Source: Rosenbergiella nectarea
Lineage (GTDB): Bacteria > Pseudomonadota > Gammaproteobacteria > Enterobacterales > Enterobacteriaceae
Length of the DNA: 64,000 nucleotides
Direction of reading: 5' to 3'
Assembly: GCF_900111105.1 (NCBI RefSeq)
Contig: NZ_FOGC01000001.1
Span: 424,549 to 488,548 of the forward strand
The position numbers and the translations under genes were made by a program. Position 1 is the first letter of the stretch. Each line of letters begins with the position of its first letter. The notes under the pieces were generated by a model. It ran no database searches. It was not told the origin of the DNA and saw only the letters and a list, made by a program, of their open reading frames with translations. This document shows, one piece after another, positions 1 to 8,465 of this stretch.

Positions 1-117
1 TTTTGCAATATCGATCAGTTGCCGAGAATGATCGAGTAGCTCGGGCTGGGTATAGTCGGAAACCGGGACCGGTGATTCATAGTCTAGGGTTTTGGCTGGA
101 GAAATAAGCATTAACAT
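1..117 (-). CDS. yaaA: YaaA, peroxide stress protein (5' part only)
   Basis: The minus strand opens with an ATG at 117 preceded by a GAGG ribosome binding site and reads [16 protein letters not shown], the N-terminus typical of YaaA (DUF328/UPF0246). In E. coli this protein lowers free iron during peroxide stress. Only 39 of roughly 258 residues lie in the window; the rest continues past position 1. It is divergent from talB. E. coli has yaaJ between the two; it is absent here. Confidence 0.85.
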   Translation of the reverse strand, partial: MLMLISPAKTLDYESPVPVSDYTQPELLDHSRQLIDIAK

Positions 118-380
118 GATGAGATCCTCAGTCTGTATCGGTGCCAGTTGGTAATATTCTGCAAGTGTAACAAATAAGTTGCACAAATCGACAAATGGCT
201 CTGATACGAACAGGCTATGGTTAGAGTAATCAGTACTATTTTATCTCAGAAAAGTAGCATTCTTGTTTATTCCTACGGATAACGAGACTTACTTTCTCCC
301 TGCGCTTGCGTGTCTGAGCGCGCGTGATATTATCGAAACAGGCTTTTTACACTTACTGTCAAACAGAAGAGAAGCAAAAT

Positions 381-1334
381 ATGACCGACAAACTCACATC
401 ACTGCGTAAGTTGACAACCGTTGTAGCCGATACTGGCGATATTGAAGCGATGAAGCTTTACAAGCCTCAAGATGCAACGACTAACCCTTCACTGATCCTG
501 AACGCAGCGAAAATTCCTGAGTATCGCCGCCTGATTGACGACGCTATCGAATGGGCTCGTAAACAAAGTAATGACCGCGAAGAGCAAATCGCTCTGACCT
601 CAGACCGTCTGAATGTGAACATTGGTCTTGAGATCCTGAAGTTAGTACCGGGTCGTATCTCAACTGAAGTTGATGCACGTTTATCTTATGATACCGAAGC
701 AAGCTTGGCGAAAGCCCGTAGCCTGATCAAGTTATATAACGACGCAGGCATTAGCAACGATCGCGTGTTGATTAAACTGGCGTCGACATGGCAGGGTATC
801 CGTGCTGCTGAGCAGTTAGAAAAAGAAGGCATCAACTGTAACCTGACTCTGTTATTCTCCTTCGCACAAGCACGTGCCTGTGCTGAAGCGGGTGCCTACC
901 TGATCTCCCCATTCGTTGGCCGTATCATGGACTGGTACAAAGCGAATACGGATAAGAAAGAGTACGCACCGCAAGAAGATCCAGGTGTCGTCTCTGTTAC
1001 TGAGATCTACAACTATTACAAACAACATGGTTATGAAACCGTTGTAATGGGCGCTAGCTTCCGTAACGCAGGCGAAATCATTGAATTAGCGGGCTGTGAT
1101 CGCCTAACCATTTCCCCTGCATTGCTTAAAGAGCTGCATGAGTCTGAAGGTGAGTTAGCGCGTAAACTGAGCTACAGCGGCGAAACTAAAGCTCGCCCTG
1201 AAAAAATGACTGAAGCTGAGTTCTATTGGGAACACAACCAAGACCCAATGGCTGTAGCAAAACTTGCCGAAGGTATCCGTAACTTTGCGGTTGACCAAGG
1301 CAAATTAGAAAAAATGATCGAAGAACTGCTGTAA
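381..1334 (+). CDS. talB: transaldolase B
   Basis: Cytosolic transaldolase of the non-oxidative pentose phosphate pathway, moving a dihydroxyacetone unit between sedoheptulose-7-phosphate and glyceraldehyde-3-phosphate. The protein is 317 residues, the same length as E. coli TalB, with the Schiff-base lysine in the [10 protein letters not shown] segment and the [10 protein letters not shown] strand after it. The open frame extends upstream to 324, but the ATG at 381 follows an AGAGAAG-type binding site and gives the conserved start [10 protein letters not shown]. It is a single-gene unit closed by a strong terminator. Confidence 0.97.
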   Translation: MTDKLTSLRKLTTVVADTGDIEAMKLYKPQDATTNPSLILNAAKIPEYRRLIDDAIEWARKQSNDREEQIALTSDRLNVNIGLEILKLVPGRISTEVDARLSYDTEASLAKARSLIKLYNDAGISNDRVLIKLASTWQGIRAAEQLEKEGINCNLTLLFSFAQARACAEAGAYLISPFVGRIMDWYKANTDKKEYAPQEDPGVVSVTEIYNYYKQHGYETVVMGASFRNAGEIIELAGCDRLTISPALLKELHESEGELARKLSYSGETKARPEKMTEAEFYWEHNQDPMAVAKLAEGIRNFAVDQGKLEKMIEELL

Positions 1335-1343
1335 TCTTCCTCT

Positions 1344-1370
1344 CCGCGGCCAGTCGGCCGCGGTTTTCTT
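1344..1370 (+). terminator. talB terminator
   Basis: Perfect 8-bp stem CCGCGGCC / GGCCGCGG with a 4-nt loop, followed by TTTTCTT, ten bases after the talB stop. It is a classic Rho-independent terminator and separates talB from mog. Confidence 0.9.
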
Positions 1371-1387
1371 CCTATTTAAGAATCGTT

Positions 1388-1975
1388 ATGACGACACTAC
1401 GTATTGGAATTGTCTCTATCTCCGATCGCGCCTCGCAAGGTATTTACCCCGATAAAGGCCTACCGGCCTTGTCTGAATGGTTAGAACAGGCGATCACTAC
1501 GCCTTATCATCTTGAGCAACGTCTTATTGCTGACGAACGATCGCTTATCGAACAGACGTTGTGTGAGCTCGTCGATCACCAAGGGTGTCACTTAGTGTTG
1601 ACGACGGGAGGAACCGGCCCCGCATTACGTGATGTGACACCGGATGCGACCTTAGCTGTTGCCGACAGGGTAATGCCTGGATTTGGCGAGCAGATGCGTC
1701 AAATCAGCTTACATTATGTCCCGACGGCAATACTTTCTCGACAAGTCGGTGTGATACGCGGGCAAGCGCTGATCCTCAATCTTCCCGGCCAACCTAAATC
1801 AATCAAGGAAACCCTTGAAGGAGTGAGGGATGAGCAGGGGAATGTTCGCGTCACGGGGATCTTCGCGAGCGTCGCGTATTGTCTGCAACTATTAGATAAC
1901 CCATGGTTGGATACGGACAAAGCGGTGGTTGATTCGTTTCGCCCGAAAAGTGCCCAACGTCCCCCGGCGGTTTGA
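1388..1975 (+). CDS. mog: molybdopterin adenylyltransferase Mog
   Basis: Activates molybdopterin by adenylation before MoeA inserts molybdate. The 195-residue protein has the MogA/MoaB fold signature TTGGTGPALRDVTPDAT around residues 72-88 and a later LPGQPKSIKE loop, both family hallmarks. Length matches E. coli Mog (195). The binding site ahead of the ATG is weak. It lies 53 bp after talB but behind that gene's terminator, so it probably has its own promoter in a very short space or relies on read-through. Confidence 0.95.
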   Translation: MTTLRIGIVSISDRASQGIYPDKGLPALSEWLEQAITTPYHLEQRLIADERSLIEQTLCELVDHQGCHLVLTTGGTGPALRDVTPDATLAVADRVMPGFGEQMRQISLHYVPTAILSRQVGVIRGQALILNLPGQPKSIKETLEGVRDEQGNVRVTGIFASVAYCLQLLDNPWLDTDKAVVDSFRPKSAQRPPAV

Positions 1976-2061
1976 GAGACTGATTTTAAAATCATTAATT
2001 CTATTAATGATTATATCCAGATATAGTCGATGATTACCCTAGTTATGGAGAGGCTTCGTCT

Positions 2062-3354
2062 ATGCAACAACCCGCAATCCCCCCGCGGTCCCTAACGCGG
2101 CACGATATTAAAACCCTCGCTTTAGCCGCCGTAGGCGGGGCATTAGAGTTCTACGATTTTGTCATCTTTGCCTTTTTCGCACTGGTCATCGGGGAACGCT
2201 TTTTCCCTGCCGACCTTCCCGACTGGTTACGCCAACTCCAAACCTTCGCGCTCTTCGCTGCAGGCTATCTCGCTCGGCCCCTAGGAGGCGTGGTCCTGGC
2301 TCATTACGGCGATAAATTAGGCCGTAAGAAAACCTTCACGCTTAGTATTTTAATGATGGCACTGCCTACGACGGTGATGGGGCTGTTGCCCGATTACGCA
2401 TCAATAGGGATTGCCGCGCCTATCATTATGTTGCTGTTGCGGGTTCTGCAGGGGGCAGCCATTGGCGGGGAGGTTCCTGGCGCATGGGTATTTGTGTCTG
2501 AGCATGTCCCAAGTTCACGGGTGGGGGGAGCCTGTGGTTTGCTGACGAGTGGGCTCACCCTCGGTATTATCCTTGGTTCACTGATTACGCAGGGTCTCAC
2601 CTATCTGTTGCCAGCAGGATTGTTGGCCGATATCGGATGGCGAATTGCTTTTCTGATTGGCGGCGGATTTGGCTTAATGGGGATGTTTTTGCGGCGCTGG
2701 TTGCACGAGACTCCGGTTTTTCTGGCCATGCAACAGCAGCGTAGTCAGACTCGTTTACCCATCAAAACCCTTTTACTCTCTTATCGTCCGGCTCTCTTTT
2801 TCTCGACCATTCTGACCTGGCTACTGGCTGCTGCAATCATTGTGTTAGTCCTGATGGCCCCTGTATTGTTTCAAAAATGGTTTGCCATCTCGGCGGCGCA
2901 AAGCCTACAGGCGAATACATTCGCGACGTGTATGCTGATGATCGGCTGTATAGGAGGGGGTGTTGCCGCCGATAAGTGGGGGATGAGTCGGAGCCTACTC
3001 GTCGGCTGCTTGCTGCTCGCGGCGGCGGTACTGTGGCTCTTCTATTGCCTGAGCTTCGCACCTTCTCAATTCTTCCTCGCTTACGGGGTGGTGGGGCTAA
3101 TGCTCGGCGTACTGGGAATAATCCCGGCGATAATGGTGACAGTTTTCCCGACACAGGTAAGGTTCACGGGATTAGCCACTGCCTATAACCTTGGTTATGC
3201 CGTGTTTGGCGGACTGACCCCGTTGTTTATTACCCTACTGATGCCTCTCAACAGACAACTCCCGGCGCTTTACTTACTCACCCTATGCGCGGCAGTCATC
3301 GTCAGTTGCCTTGTTTTTGAACGTAAGCAGCGTAGTTTTTCGAAAAAAAAGTAA
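2062..3354 (+). CDS. MFS transporter, metabolite:H+ symporter (ProP/ShiA-like) family
   Basis: Inner-membrane transporter of 430 residues with about 12 hydrophobic segments. Family marks are LEFYDFVIFAFFA in the first helix, the loop 2-3 motif GDKLGRKKTF near residue 90 and RVLQGAAIGGEVPGAW in helix 4, as in the metabolite:H+ symporter group (ProP, ShiA, KgtP, YhjE). The substrate cannot be told from sequence; organic acids, shikimate or betaine-like compounds are typical. GGAGAGG precedes the ATG. It stands alone between mog and dnaK, where E. coli has satP and other genes. Confidence 0.85.
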   Translation: MQQPAIPPRSLTRHDIKTLALAAVGGALEFYDFVIFAFFALVIGERFFPADLPDWLRQLQTFALFAAGYLARPLGGVVLAHYGDKLGRKKTFTLSILMMALPTTVMGLLPDYASIGIAAPIIMLLLRVLQGAAIGGEVPGAWVFVSEHVPSSRVGGACGLLTSGLTLGIILGSLITQGLTYLLPAGLLADIGWRIAFLIGGGFGLMGMFLRRWLHETPVFLAMQQQRSQTRLPIKTLLLSYRPALFFSTILTWLLAAAIIVLVLMAPVLFQKWFAISAAQSLQANTFATCMLMIGCIGGGVAADKWGMSRSLLVGCLLLAAAVLWLFYCLSFAPSQFFLAYGVVGLMLGVLGIIPAIMVTVFPTQVRFTGLATAYNLGYAVFGGLTPLFITLLMPLNRQLPALYLLTLCAAVIVSCLVFERKQRSFSKKK

Positions 3355-3370
3355 ATTTTTTTCAGTTTGT

Positions 3371-3400
3371 CCCTTGATGCTCGGTAAACCGCCCCCATCT
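3371..3400 (+). promoter_or_regulatory. sigma-32 heat-shock promoter of dnaKJ
   Basis: CCCTTGATG (-35) and CCCCCATCT (-10) are separated as in sigma-32 promoters (CTTGAA / CCCCAT-T) and closely resemble the E. coli dnaK P1 promoter as I remember it. The site lies about 120 bp upstream of the dnaK ATG. Confidence 0.85.
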
Positions 3401-3520
3401 GGTAACTATCGAAAGTTATCAACGAAAAAAAACTGAGAGCGACGTCTTGAAAAGCACGCAATAGACCGCATCTATAGTTTATAACCGAACAAAACAGAAT
3501 TTACGTGGGAGATGTTTATA

Positions 3521-5428
3521 ATGGGTAAGATTATTGGTATTGACCTTGGTACAACCAACTCATGTGTTGCCATCATGGACGGCGCGAAAGCGCGCGTATT
3601 AGAAAACGCTGAGGGTGACCGTACCACTCCATCAATTATTGCTTATGCGCAAGACGGTGAAACTTTAGTCGGTCAACCTGCTAAGCGCCAAGCAGTGACC
3701 AACCCGCAAAATACCTTATTTGCAATTAAGCGCTTAATTGGTCGTCGTTTCCAAGACGAAGAAGTGCAGCGTGACCTGAAAATCATGCCTTACCAAATCG
3801 TGCCTGCTGATAACGGCGACGCATGGTTAGACGTGAAAGGCCAAAAAATGGCACCCCCACAAATCTCTGCTGAAGTTCTGAAGAAGATGAAGAAAACTGC
3901 CGAAGATTATCTGGGTGAGCCAGTGACTGAGGCCGTTATCACCGTACCGGCATACTTCAATGATGCGCAACGTCAAGCAACAAAAGATGCTGGTCGTATC
4001 GCAGGTTTAGAAGTTAAGCGTATCATCAACGAACCTACCGCCGCAGCGCTGGCTTATGGCTTAGACAAAGGCGAAGGTAACCGTACTATCGCGGTATACG
4101 ACTTAGGTGGTGGTACTTTCGATATCTCAATCATCGAGATCGATGAAGTTGACGGTGAAAAAACCTTCGAAGTATTAGCGACCAATGGTGATACTCACTT
4201 AGGTGGTGAAGATTTTGATAGCCGTATGATCAACTACTTAGTTGCTGAGTTTAAGAAAGAGCAAGGTATCGATCTGCATAACGATCCGTTAGCGATGCAA
4301 CGTCTGAAAGAAGCGGCTGAGAAAGCAAAAATCGAGCTTTCTTCTGCACAACAAACTGACGTTAACCTGCCATACATCACCGCTGATGCGACAGGTCCTA
4401 AGCACTTAAACTTAAAAGTAACCCGTGCGAAATTAGAATCTTTAGTTGAAGATCTGGTTGCTCGTTCTATCGAGCCATTAAAAATTGCACTGCAAGATGC
4501 GGGGCTGTCTGTTTCAGACATCAACGACGTAATCTTGGTCGGTGGTCAAACACGTATGCCACTGGTTCAAAGCAAAGTTAAAGATTTCTTTGGTAAAGAA
4601 CCCCGTAAAGACGTGAACCCAGACGAAGCAGTGGCCGTCGGTGCAGCAGTACAAGGTGGTGTCTTAGCGGGTGACGTTAAAGACGTATTATTGCTGGACG
4701 TTACGCCATTATCTCTGGGTATCGAGACCATGGGCGGCGTGATGACTTCACTGATCAGCAAAAATACCACTATCCCAACTAAGCACAGCCAAGTGTTCTC
4801 TACTGCAGAAGACAACCAATCTGCGGTGACCATTCACGTGCTGCAAGGTGAGCGTAAGCGTTCAGGTGATAACAAGTCACTTGGCCAGTTCAACCTAGAT
4901 GGTATCCAAGGGGCACCACGTGGTATGCCACAAATTGAAGTGACTTTTGACATTGATGCGGATGGTATCCTGCACGTTTCTGCTAAAGATAAAAATAGCG
5001 GAAAAGAGCAAAAAATCACCATTAAAGCCTCTTCTGGTTTGAACGATGAAGAAGTGGAAAAAATGGTTCGTGATGCAGAAGCGAATGCTGAATCTGACCG
5101 TAAGTTCGAGGAGCTGGTACAGACTCGTAACCAAGGTGACCAGATCGTTCACAGTACTCGTAAGCAATTGGAAGAAGCAGGTGACAAGCTGTCTGCGGAT
5201 GACAAAGCGCCTATCGACACTGCTCTGACTGAGCTGGAAACAGCACTGCGCGGTGAGGATAAAGCTGAGATCGAAGCGAAGATCCAAGCGTTAGGTGAAG
5301 TATCAGGCAAACTGATGGAACTGGCTCAGCAACAACAGCAAGCTCAAGCAGGCCAAGCCGAAGGTGCTGCTAAGCAAGACAACGATGCTGTTGACGCTGA
5401 GTTCGAAGAAGTCAAAGACAAAAAATAA
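3521..5428 (+). CDS. dnaK: chaperone DnaK (Hsp70)
   Basis: Cytosolic ATP-driven chaperone working with DnaJ and GrpE. The protein has 635 residues (E. coli 638). The N-terminal ATPase carries [33 protein letters not shown] and VGGQTRMP. The substrate domain and helical lid follow, with a Gln-rich stretch near residue 610 and an acidic tail ending FEEVKDKK. The frame is open from 3512, but the ATG at 3521 has GGGAGA at good spacing and yields [10 protein letters not shown], so it is chosen. It heads the dnaK-dnaJ operon behind a sigma-32 promoter. Confidence 0.98.
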   Translation: MGKIIGIDLGTTNSCVAIMDGAKARVLENAEGDRTTPSIIAYAQDGETLVGQPAKRQAVTNPQNTLFAIKRLIGRRFQDEEVQRDLKIMPYQIVPADNGDAWLDVKGQKMAPPQISAEVLKKMKKTAEDYLGEPVTEAVITVPAYFNDAQRQATKDAGRIAGLEVKRIINEPTAAALAYGLDKGEGNRTIAVYDLGGGTFDISIIEIDEVDGEKTFEVLATNGDTHLGGEDFDSRMINYLVAEFKKEQGIDLHNDPLAMQRLKEAAEKAKIELSSAQQTDVNLPYITADATGPKHLNLKVTRAKLESLVEDLVARSIEPLKIALQDAGLSVSDINDVILVGGQTRMPLVQSKVKDFFGKEPRKDVNPDEAVAVGAAVQGGVLAGDVKDVLLLDVTPLSLGIETMGGVMTSLISKNTTIPTKHSQVFSTAEDNQSAVTIHVLQGERKRSGDNKSLGQFNLDGIQGAPRGMPQIEVTFDIDADGILHVSAKDKNSGKEQKITIKASSGLNDEEVEKMVRDAEANAESDRKFEELVQTRNQGDQIVHSTRKQLEEAGDKLSADDKAPIDTALTELETALRGEDKAEIEAKIQALGEVSGKLMELAQQQQQAQAGQAEGAAKQDNDAVDAEFEEVKDKK

Positions 5429-5472
5429 TTGCCCATGACCGGGCTCAATACGGTAAGTCTGTATTGCTAACC

Positions 5473-5506
5473 AGCACGGGCGTAGGAGTTTCTCCACGCC
5501 CGTGCT
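5473..5506 (+). other. intercistronic stem-loop between dnaK and dnaJ
   Basis: AGCACGGGCGT pairs with ACGCCCGTGCT, and inside it GGAG pairs with CTCC around a TTT loop, with one bulged A. This gives about 15 bp of stem. No T-run follows, so it is not an intrinsic terminator. It ends 21 bases before the dnaJ ATG. Such a structure could stabilise the dnaK 3' end, as a processing or exonuclease barrier, and reduce dnaJ output relative to dnaK. Confidence 0.8.
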
Positions 5507-5527
5507 CTCATGTTAAGGGCAAGAACA

Positions 5528-6670
5528 ATGGCAAAGAGTGATTATTACGAGATCTTAGGCGTATCCAAATCAGCGGATGAGCGTGAAATCAAAAAAGCGT
5601 ACAAACGCTTAGCAATGAAGTTTCACCCCGATAGAAACCCGGGGAATGCAGAAGCTGAAGAAAAGTTTAAAGAAGTTAAGGAAGCTTATGAAATCCTCAC
5701 CGATGATCAGAAGCGTGCTGCCTATGACCAATACGGCCATGCAGCCTTCGAGCAAGGTGGAATGGGTGGTGGTGGCTTCGGCGGCGGCTTTGGCGGCGGC
5801 GGTGCTGATTTCGGCGATATCTTCGGTGATGTTTTCGGTGACATTTTCGGTGGCGGTCGTCGTCAGCGCGCAGCGCGTGGCTCCGATTTACGCTACACCA
5901 TGGAGCTGACGCTTGAAGAAGCTGTCCGTGGCGTCACCAAAGAGATCCGTATCCCTACGTTGCAAGAGTGTGAAAAATGCGACGGTAGCGGAGCGAAGGC
6001 AGGCTCTAAGCCCCAAACCTGTTCGACCTGTCAGGGTGCGGGCCAAGTACAAATGCGCCAAGGTTTCTTCGCGGTGCAACAGCCTTGTCCAACCTGTCAA
6101 GGACGTGGAACAGTCATTAAAGATCCGTGTAATGCGTGCCACGGACACGGTCGCGTGGAGAAATCTAAAACGCTATCAGTGAAAATTCCCGCGGGCGTTG
6201 ATACGGGTGACCGCATTCGTTTGAGTGGCGAAGGCGAAGCAGGTGAACAAGGTGCACCGTCTGGGGATCTGTACGTTCAAGTTTCTGTTAAAAAGCACGC
6301 TATCTTCGAACGTGAAGAGAGTAACCTGTTCTGCGAAGTCCCGGTCAATTTTGCTATGGCAGCCTTGGGTGGGGAAATTGAAGTCCCAACACTGGATGGT
6401 CGTGTCAAACTTAAAATCCCTGCAGAAACCCAAACCGGTAAGCTATTCCGCATGCGTGGCAAAGGCGTTAAATCGGTTCGTGGCGGTGCTGTAGGTGACC
6501 TGCTCTGTCGTGTGGTCGTAGAAACGCCTGTGAAGCTCAATGAGAAGCAGAAACAGCTGCTACAAGAGCTGGGTGAGTCTTTAGGTGGTCCGGCAGGTGA
6601 TGCCAATAGCCCACGTTCTAAGAGCTTTTTTGATGGTGTGAAAAAGTTTTTTGATGATCTGACTCGCTAG
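5528..6670 (+). CDS. dnaJ: co-chaperone DnaJ (Hsp40)
   Basis: Stimulates DnaK ATP hydrolysis and delivers substrates. The 380-residue protein (E. coli 376) has an N-terminal J domain with the HPD motif in [10 protein letters not shown], then a Gly/Phe-rich stretch at about residues 75-110. Four CxxCxGxG zinc repeats follow ([32 protein letters not shown]), then the two beta-barrel substrate domains. The frame opens at 5510, but the ATG at 5528 preceded by AAGGGCAAGAAC gives the family start [11 protein letters not shown]. Transcribed with dnaK. Confidence 0.98.
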   Translation: MAKSDYYEILGVSKSADEREIKKAYKRLAMKFHPDRNPGNAEAEEKFKEVKEAYEILTDDQKRAAYDQYGHAAFEQGGMGGGGFGGGFGGGGADFGDIFGDVFGDIFGGGRRQRAARGSDLRYTMELTLEEAVRGVTKEIRIPTLQECEKCDGSGAKAGSKPQTCSTCQGAGQVQMRQGFFAVQQPCPTCQGRGTVIKDPCNACHGHGRVEKSKTLSVKIPAGVDTGDRIRLSGEGEAGEQGAPSGDLYVQVSVKKHAIFEREESNLFCEVPVNFAMAALGGEIEVPTLDGRVKLKIPAETQTGKLFRMRGKGVKSVRGGAVGDLLCRVVVETPVKLNEKQKQLLQELGESLGGPAGDANSPRSKSFFDGVKKFFDDLTR

Positions 6671-6697
6671 TCATCTCTTACTGATTCACTATTTTGT

Positions 6698-6738
6698 ATA
6701 CCCCATAGGTTGGCTTCCGATCTATGGGGTATTTTTTT
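6698..6738 (+). terminator. dnaKJ operon terminator
   Basis: 11-bp stem ATACCCCATAG / CTATGGGGTAT followed by seven T residues, 28 bases after the dnaJ stop. Confidence 0.92.
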
Positions 6739-6870
6739 GGTGGAAGTGAATAGTCGAGATCATACAGACCAAGGATCCCCAATGGCGAGATTGGCATAAT
6801 CCAAACAGGATGGCTTGGAACGATTGAGAAAGCGTTAGTAAGAGGGAATAGAGAAGGGAAAGCGAAAACA

Positions 6871-6897
6871 AAAAAACCGACCAGAGGTCGGCTTTTT
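6871..6897 (-). terminator. rpsT terminator
   Basis: Stem CCGACC / GGTCGG flanked by an A-run on one side and TTTTT on the other, so it can act in both directions. On the minus strand it directly follows rpsT. Confidence 0.85.
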
Positions 6898-6919
6898 AAA
6901 GAACATCAACGTGTGGCGA

Positions 6920-7183
6920 TTAAGCCATTTTGTTGATTTGTGCAGTCAAGTTAGCTTTATGACGTGCAGCTTTGTTCTTGTGGATCAAGCCTTTAGCAGC
7001 TTGACGGTCCACGATTGGTTGCATTTCATTAAATGCGTTTTGTGCAGCTTGCTTGTCGCCAGTCGCGATTGCAGCGTAAACTTTCTTGAGGAAAGTACGC
7101 ATCATAGAGCGACGGCTAGCATTGTGTTTGCGACGCTTTTCAGATGTTACCGCGCGCTTCTTAGCTGATTTGATATTAGCCAA
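6920..7183 (-). CDS. rpsT: 30S ribosomal protein S20
   Basis: Small basic protein of 87 residues ([17 protein letters not shown]...) binding 16S rRNA in the 30S body. The start codon is TTG, seen as CAA at 7181-7183 on the plus strand, preceded by GGGAG TTGGACC. The same UUG start occurs in E. coli rpsT, where it matters for autogenous control by S20. The gene is monocistronic and divergent from ribF, with its own promoter and terminator. Confidence 0.98.
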   Translation of the reverse strand: MANIKSAKKRAVTSEKRRKHNASRRSMMRTFLKKVYAAIATGDKQAAQNAFNEMQPIVDRQAAKGLIHKNKAARHKANLTAQINKMA

Positions 7184-7230
7184 GGTCCAACTCCCAAATT
7201 AGTTCTTTATGGACAAATCAAAGGTCGAGG

Positions 7231-7259
7231 ACTATGCCTTTTGTCCCTTCGTTTGTCAA
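7231..7259 (-). promoter_or_regulatory. rpsT promoter
   Basis: On the minus strand TTGACA (7259-7254) and CATAGT (7236-7231) are separated by exactly 17 bp, with a GC-rich stretch (CCTCGACC) just downstream that could be a stringent-type discriminator. This is a good sigma-70 match about 50 bp upstream of the start codon. Confidence 0.7.
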
Positions 7260-7501
7260 TGGATTTGTGCAAATAAGCGTCGCTTACATCGCGGCGCTCG
7301 GTTACGTAATTGATGGCGCAGGATTCTAACAGTTTCCCTGCCCTGAATACAGTCTTTCGCAACAAAATTGTGCGGAATTTACGCCCAAGAGAAATTCATA
7401 GGATAAAAACGCTAAAACTAGTGCGTAAAGCCGACATCAACGGGTTAATTTTGAACGCTGAACAAGGTATAATCGGGCATTTTCAGCAAATCGAGTTTGC
7501 C

Positions 7502-8440
7502 ATGAAGTTTATCCGTGGGCTACATAATCTCACACAGCATCAACAAGGTTGCGTTTTAACGATTGGAAACTTTGATGGCGTACATCGGGGGCACCAAGCT
7601 TTGCTGCGCCATTTACGGCAAGCAGGCACGCACCGACACTTGCCGGTTGTGGTGATGGTATTCGAGCCTCAGCCTCTAGAGCTCTTCCAACCTGAAGTCG
7701 CCCCGGCGAGGCTGACGCACCTGCGTGAGAAACTAGAGAATTTAGAAAAGTTTGGTGTGGACGAAGTAGTCTGCATTAATTTCGACCAAGATTTTGCGAA
7801 ACTTACCGCAGAGAACTTTATCAGTGAACTACTGGTGAAGAGATTAAATGTGAAATTACTCGCGATTGGTGATGATTTCAGATTTGGCGCTGGCCGCCGC
7901 GGTGATTTCCTGTTATTACAACAGGCGGCAAAACAATATGGTTTTGATGTGGTGAGTACCGAAACCTATATTGAACAAGGTAAACGTATCAGTAGCACTG
8001 CAGTGCGTCAGGCACTAGCGAATAGCGACTTCCCACAGGCAGAAATTTTACTTGGCCGTCCCTGGTCGATCACAGGCCGTGTGGTGCATGGTGACGCGTT
8101 AGGGAGAACACTGGGGTTCCCGACAGCCAATATACCGTTAAAACGACGTGTAACACCGGTAAAAGGCGTTTTCGCGGTAGAAGTGTATGGTGTCGGTGAT
8201 CACCCTATTGCAGGTGTCGCCAACATTGGTACTCGACCGACAATTAAAGGTATTCGTCAACAACTTGAGGTCCACCTGCTCGATACACAGAGAGACCTTT
8301 ACGGAAAACGAATCCAAGTAGTGATTAAATATAAAATACGTGATGAGCAACGATTTGCATCCCTAGACGCGTTGACGCAACAGATTGCGCAGGATGTGGA
8401 AACGGCCAGAAATTATTTCGTTCAACGAACAACGGTGTAA
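7502..8440 (+). CDS. ribF: bifunctional riboflavin kinase / FAD synthetase
   Basis: Makes FMN and then FAD. The protein has 312 residues (E. coli 313). The N-terminal nucleotidyltransferase domain has TIGNFDGVHRGHQALL near residues 20-35 and ISSTAVRQALANSD near 155-170. The C-terminal kinase domain has RVVHGDALGRTLGFPTANI. The frame runs open from 7310, but the 64 extra codons are not family-like, whereas ATG 7502 gives MKFIRGLHNL as in relatives. It is followed after 25 bp by ileS, the usual ribF-ileS-lspA-fkpB-ispH transcription unit. Confidence 0.96.
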   Translation: MKFIRGLHNLTQHQQGCVLTIGNFDGVHRGHQALLRHLRQAGTHRHLPVVVMVFEPQPLELFQPEVAPARLTHLREKLENLEKFGVDEVVCINFDQDFAKLTAENFISELLVKRLNVKLLAIGDDFRFGAGRRGDFLLLQQAAKQYGFDVVSTETYIEQGKRISSTAVRQALANSDFPQAEILLGRPWSITGRVVHGDALGRTLGFPTANIPLKRRVTPVKGVFAVEVYGVGDHPIAGVANIGTRPTIKGIRQQLEVHLLDTQRDLYGKRIQVVIKYKIRDEQRFASLDALTQQIAQDVETARNYFVQRTTV

Positions 8441-8465
8441 TCCCGAAACCTGGAACTAAAATCTA

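Noticed and set aside
7310..7501. 64-codon N-terminal extension of ribF
   Set aside because: No binding site at 7310, the extra residues are not family-like, and ATG 7502 gives the expected length.
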